Of a DNA stretch of 6,856 nt, positions 4,226-6,856 are shown one piece after another. The DNA lies in contig CALYOC010000036.1 of NCBI GenBank assembly GCA_945227095.1, forward strand, positions 1 through 6,856. The letters run 5' to 3'. The position numbers and the translations under genes are program-made. The notes under the pieces are model-generated. The model searched no databases, was not told the origin of the DNA, and worked only from the letters and a program-made list of their open reading frames with translations. The stretch comes from an uncultured Clostridia bacterium (GTDB taxonomy: Bacteria; Bacillota; Clostridia; Oscillospirales; Acutalibacteraceae). How positions within the stretch are numbered: position 1 is the stretch's first letter; the number at the start of each line of letters is the position of its first letter.

Positions 4226-6856
4226 ATGGCAAAAAAGTATGTTTATTTGTTTTCTGAGGGCAACGGCTCTATGAGAGAGCTTCTCGGCGGTAAAGGCGCA
4301 AACCTCGCTGAAATGACAAACCTCGGCTTACCCGTACCTCAGGGCTTCACTATCACAACAGAGGCCTGCACACAGTATTATGAGGACGGCAGAAAAATCA
4401 ATGACGACATTCAGGCTGAGATTCTTGAATATATCAAGAAAATGGAAGAAATCACCGGAATGAAGTTCGGCGACAAGGAGAATCCTTTGCTCGTATCCGT
4501 TCGTTCGGGTGCTCGCGCTTCAATGCCCGGTATGATGGACACAATCCTCAACCTCGGACTCAACGAAGAAGTTGTTGAGGTTCTCGCCAAGAAATCCGGC
4601 AATCCCCGCTGGGCATGGGATTGCTACAGAAGATTTATTCAGATGTATTCCGATGTAGTTATGGAAGTCGGTAAGAAATATTTTGAACAGCTCATTGATG
4701 AGATGAAAGAGCAAAAGGGCGTAACGCAGGATGTTGAACTCACAGCGGAAGACCTCAAGGTTCTCGCCGACCAGTTCAAGGCAGAGTACAAGGACAAGAT
4801 CGGCGAAGACTTCCCCACAGACCCGGTTGCACAGCTTATGGGCGCGGTTAAAGCCGTATTCCGTTCATGGGATAACCCCAGAGCCAATGTTTACAGAAGG
4901 ATGAACGACATTCCTTATTCTTGGGGTACTGCCGTAAACGTTCAGATGATGGCGTTCGGAAATATGGGCGACACCTCCGGTACAGGCGTTGCGTTCACCC
5001 GTGACCCCGCAACAGGAGAGAAAAAGCTTATGGGTGAGTTCCTTCTCAATGCACAGGGAGAGGACGTTGTTGCCGGCGTAAGAACTCCTCAACCCATCGC
5101 ACAGCTCGCAGAAGTTATGCCCGAGTGCTATGAGCAGTTCACAAACATTTGCTCAATTCTTGAAAATCACTATAAAGATATGCAGGATATGGAGTTCACC
5201 ATTCAGGACAGAAAGCTCTATATGCTTCAAACCCGTAACGGCAAGAGAACTGCTACTGCGGCTTTAAATATTGCCTGCGACCTTCTCGACGAAGGTATGA
5301 TTGATGAAAAAGAGGCTGTACTTCGCGTAGAGCCCAAGCAGCTTGATTCATTACTCCACCCCCAATTTGACGCAAAGGCACTTAAAGCTGCCGTTCCGGT
5401 TGCAAAGGCTCTCGCCGCTTCTCCCGGCGCCGCTTGCGGAAGAATCGTATTCAGCGCGGAAGACGCTAAGGAGTGGGCTGAAAGAGGCGAGAAAGTTGTT
5501 CTTGTCCGCCTTGAAACATCTCCCGAGGACATCGAGGGAATGGTTGCTTCCGAGGGTATCCTCACTGTTCGCGGCGGTATGACATCTCACGCTGCCGTTG
5601 TTGCACGCGGAATGGGTACCTGCTGCGTATCCGGCTGCGGCGAAATCAAAATGGACGAGGAGAACAAGCAGTTCACCCTCGCCGGCAGAACCTACAAAGA
5701 GGGAGATTACATTTCTCTTGACGGTTCAACAGGTGCTATTTACGGCGAAGCTATCCCGACTGTTGCCGCTGATACAAACTCCGGTAACTTCGGACGCTTT
5801 ATGGCTTTGGCTGACAAATACAGAACTCTCAAGGTAAGAACCAATGCAGATAACCCCAGAGATACCGCACAGGCTGTTGAGTACGGCGCAGAGGGTATCG
5901 GACTTTGCAGAACAGAGCATATGTTCTTCGAGGGCGACAGAATTAAATCTATCCGCAAGATGATTGTTGCAGAAACCGCAGAGGCTCGTGAGGCGGCACT
6001 TGCTGACATTCTTCCTCTTCCGCAGCGGGCCTTGGCGCAGATGTATAAGGTCCGAGACGGGCGTCCTATGACTATCCGTTTCCTTGACCCGCCTCTCCAT
6101 GAGTTCGTTCCGCAAAAGGAAGAGGAGATTGCAGAGCTTGCAGTTGAGCTCGGTATGAGTGTTGCCGACCTCAAGGCAGTTTGTGATTCCTTGCACGAGG
6201 CCAACCCCATGATGGGACACCGCGGACTTCGTCTTGCTGTAACATATCCCGAAATTGCGGCTATGCAGACAAAGGCTGTTATTCGCGCGGCAATCAATGT
6301 TTCCAAGGAAACAGGCAAGCAGATTGTACCTGAAATTATGATTCCTCTTGCCTGTGATGTAAAAGAGCTTAAATATGTTAAAGATGTAGTTGTCAAGACT
6401 GCCGACGCTGAAATCGCAGCGGCAGGTGTTGATATGAAGTATGAAGTAGGAACAATGATTGAGATTCCTCGTGCGGCTCTCACAGCCGACGAAATTGCCG
6501 AGCAAGCGCAGTTCTTCTGCTTTGGAACAAACGACTTGACGCAGATGACATACGGCTTCAGCCGTGATGATGCCGGTAAGTTCCTTGACGCTTACTATGA
6601 CACCAAGATTTTTGAGGCTGACCCCTTTGCAAAGCTTGATACCGTAGGCGTTGGTAAGCTTATGGAAATGGCAGTTAAGATGGGTAAGGCAACTCGTCCG
6701 GAAATGCACTTCGGAATCTGCGGAGAGCATGGCGGCGATCCGAGCTCAGTCGAGTTCTGCCACAACATCGGACTCGATTATGTTTCCTGCTCACCGTTCC
6801 GTGTGCCGATTGCAAGACTTGCAGCGGCTCAGGCAGCGGTTAAAGCCGGCAAATAA
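4226..6856 (+). CDS. ppdK: Pyruvate, phosphate dikinase (PPDK), complete, 876 aa
   Basis: PPDK interconverts ATP + phosphate + pyruvate and AMP + PPi + phosphoenolpyruvate; in anaerobes it often runs in the glycolytic, PPi-using direction. The length is close to the 874-residue C. symbiosum enzyme. The N-terminal ATP-grasp half shows GGKGANLAEM (21-30, K23), SVRSGA (91-96, R93), GDTSGTGVAFTRDPATGE (248-265), and E323 with LQTRNGKRT (334-342, R337). The swivelling phosphohistidine domain carries GGMTSHAAVVARGMG (450-464) with the phosphorylated H455 and neighbouring T453. The C-terminal PEP/pyruvate TIM barrel shows GLCRTEHMFF (559-568, R562), RFLDPPLHEF (618-627), NPMMGHRG (660-667), GTMIEIPRA (742-750, E746), FGTNDLTQM (766-774) and FGICGEHGGDP (829-839, catalytic C832). 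It starts after GGAGG with a 7-base spacer and is the only ppdK-unit gene in view. Residues 598-610 look locally divergent from relatives. Glucan/PEP-synthase-like enzymes are excluded by overall architecture. Confidence 0.99.
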   Translation: MAKKYVYLFSEGNGSMRELLGGKGANLAEMTNLGLPVPQGFTITTEACTQYYEDGRKINDDIQAEILEYIKKMEEITGMKFGDKENPLLVSVRSGARASMPGMMDTILNLGLNEEVVEVLAKKSGNPRWAWDCYRRFIQMYSDVVMEVGKKYFEQLIDEMKEQKGVTQDVELTAEDLKVLADQFKAEYKDKIGEDFPTDPVAQLMGAVKAVFRSWDNPRANVYRRMNDIPYSWGTAVNVQMMAFGNMGDTSGTGVAFTRDPATGEKKLMGEFLLNAQGEDVVAGVRTPQPIAQLAEVMPECYEQFTNICSILENHYKDMQDMEFTIQDRKLYMLQTRNGKRTATAALNIACDLLDEGMIDEKEAVLRVEPKQLDSLLHPQFDAKALKAAVPVAKALAASPGAACGRIVFSAEDAKEWAERGEKVVLVRLETSPEDIEGMVASEGILTVRGGMTSHAAVVARGMGTCCVSGCGEIKMDEENKQFTLAGRTYKEGDYISLDGSTGAIYGEAIPTVAADTNSGNFGRFMALADKYRTLKVRTNADNPRDTAQAVEYGAEGIGLCRTEHMFFEGDRIKSIRKMIVAETAEAREAALADILPLPQRALAQMYKVRDGRPMTIRFLDPPLHEFVPQKEEEIAELAVELGMSVADLKAVCDSLHEANPMMGHRGLRLAVTYPEIAAMQTKAVIRAAINVSKETGKQIVPEIMIPLACDVKELKYVKDVVVKTADAEIAAAGVDMKYEVGTMIEIPRAALTADEIAEQAQFFCFGTNDLTQMTYGFSRDDAGKFLDAYYDTKIFEADPFAKLDTVGVGKLMEMAVKMGKATRPEMHFGICGEHGGDPSSVEFCHNIGLDYVSCSPFRVPIARLAAAQAAVKAGK

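Noticed and set aside
5726..6730. A 334-codon open frame on the reverse strand inside ppdK, plus a 247-codon one at 5740-6483
   Set aside because: Both are antisense to an unmistakable, highly conserved gene, and their products resemble no family I know. The biased codon choice of ppdK avoids forward triplets that would give antisense stops, which explains their length.

Overview
This window carries four housekeeping genes of what looks like a member of the Clostridia (Bacillota), possibly the Oscillospirales/Ruminococcaceae. The evidence for that is threefold. The gene order glmU-pth-mfd is the core of a well-known Bacillota cluster. The pyruvate, phosphate dikinase is very close in length and motif numbering to the Clostridium symbiosum enzyme. 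Genes of roughly balanced base composition are separated by a strongly A+T-rich intergenic gap. The taxonomic call is inference from remembered families, not a database result.

Layout: positions 3 to 3969 hold a leftward operon transcribed glmU > pth > mfd. GlmU makes UDP-GlcNAc for peptidoglycan. Pth recycles peptidyl-tRNA dropped by ribosomes. Mfd removes stalled RNA polymerase and recruits nucleotide excision repair. The gaps are 11 and 26 bases. mfd is cut by the left edge of the window just before its Walker A motif, so only about the first 642 codons are present, all open. Positions 3970 to 4225 form a 256-base A+T-rich divergent intergenic region with a convincing sigma-A-type promoter on each strand. 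The two -35 hexamers abut, so the promoters probably compete. Positions 4226 to 6856 hold ppdK, a complete rightward gene whose stop codon is the last three bases of the window.

The two transcription units do not share a pathway. The operon covers cell-wall precursor synthesis, translation quality control and DNA repair. ppdK interconverts pyruvate and phosphoenolpyruvate in central carbon metabolism, probably with PPi-linked glycolysis as in many anaerobes. There is no mobile element, tRNA, rRNA, CRISPR array or recognisable phage gene, and I saw no clear evidence of a novel system. The most interesting points are regulatory (abutting divergent promoters, a repeated 9-mer, a 127-base ppdK leader, an mfd start without a Shine-Dalgarno sequence) plus a few local protein oddities (a divergent patch in PPDK, GNVG in Pth).
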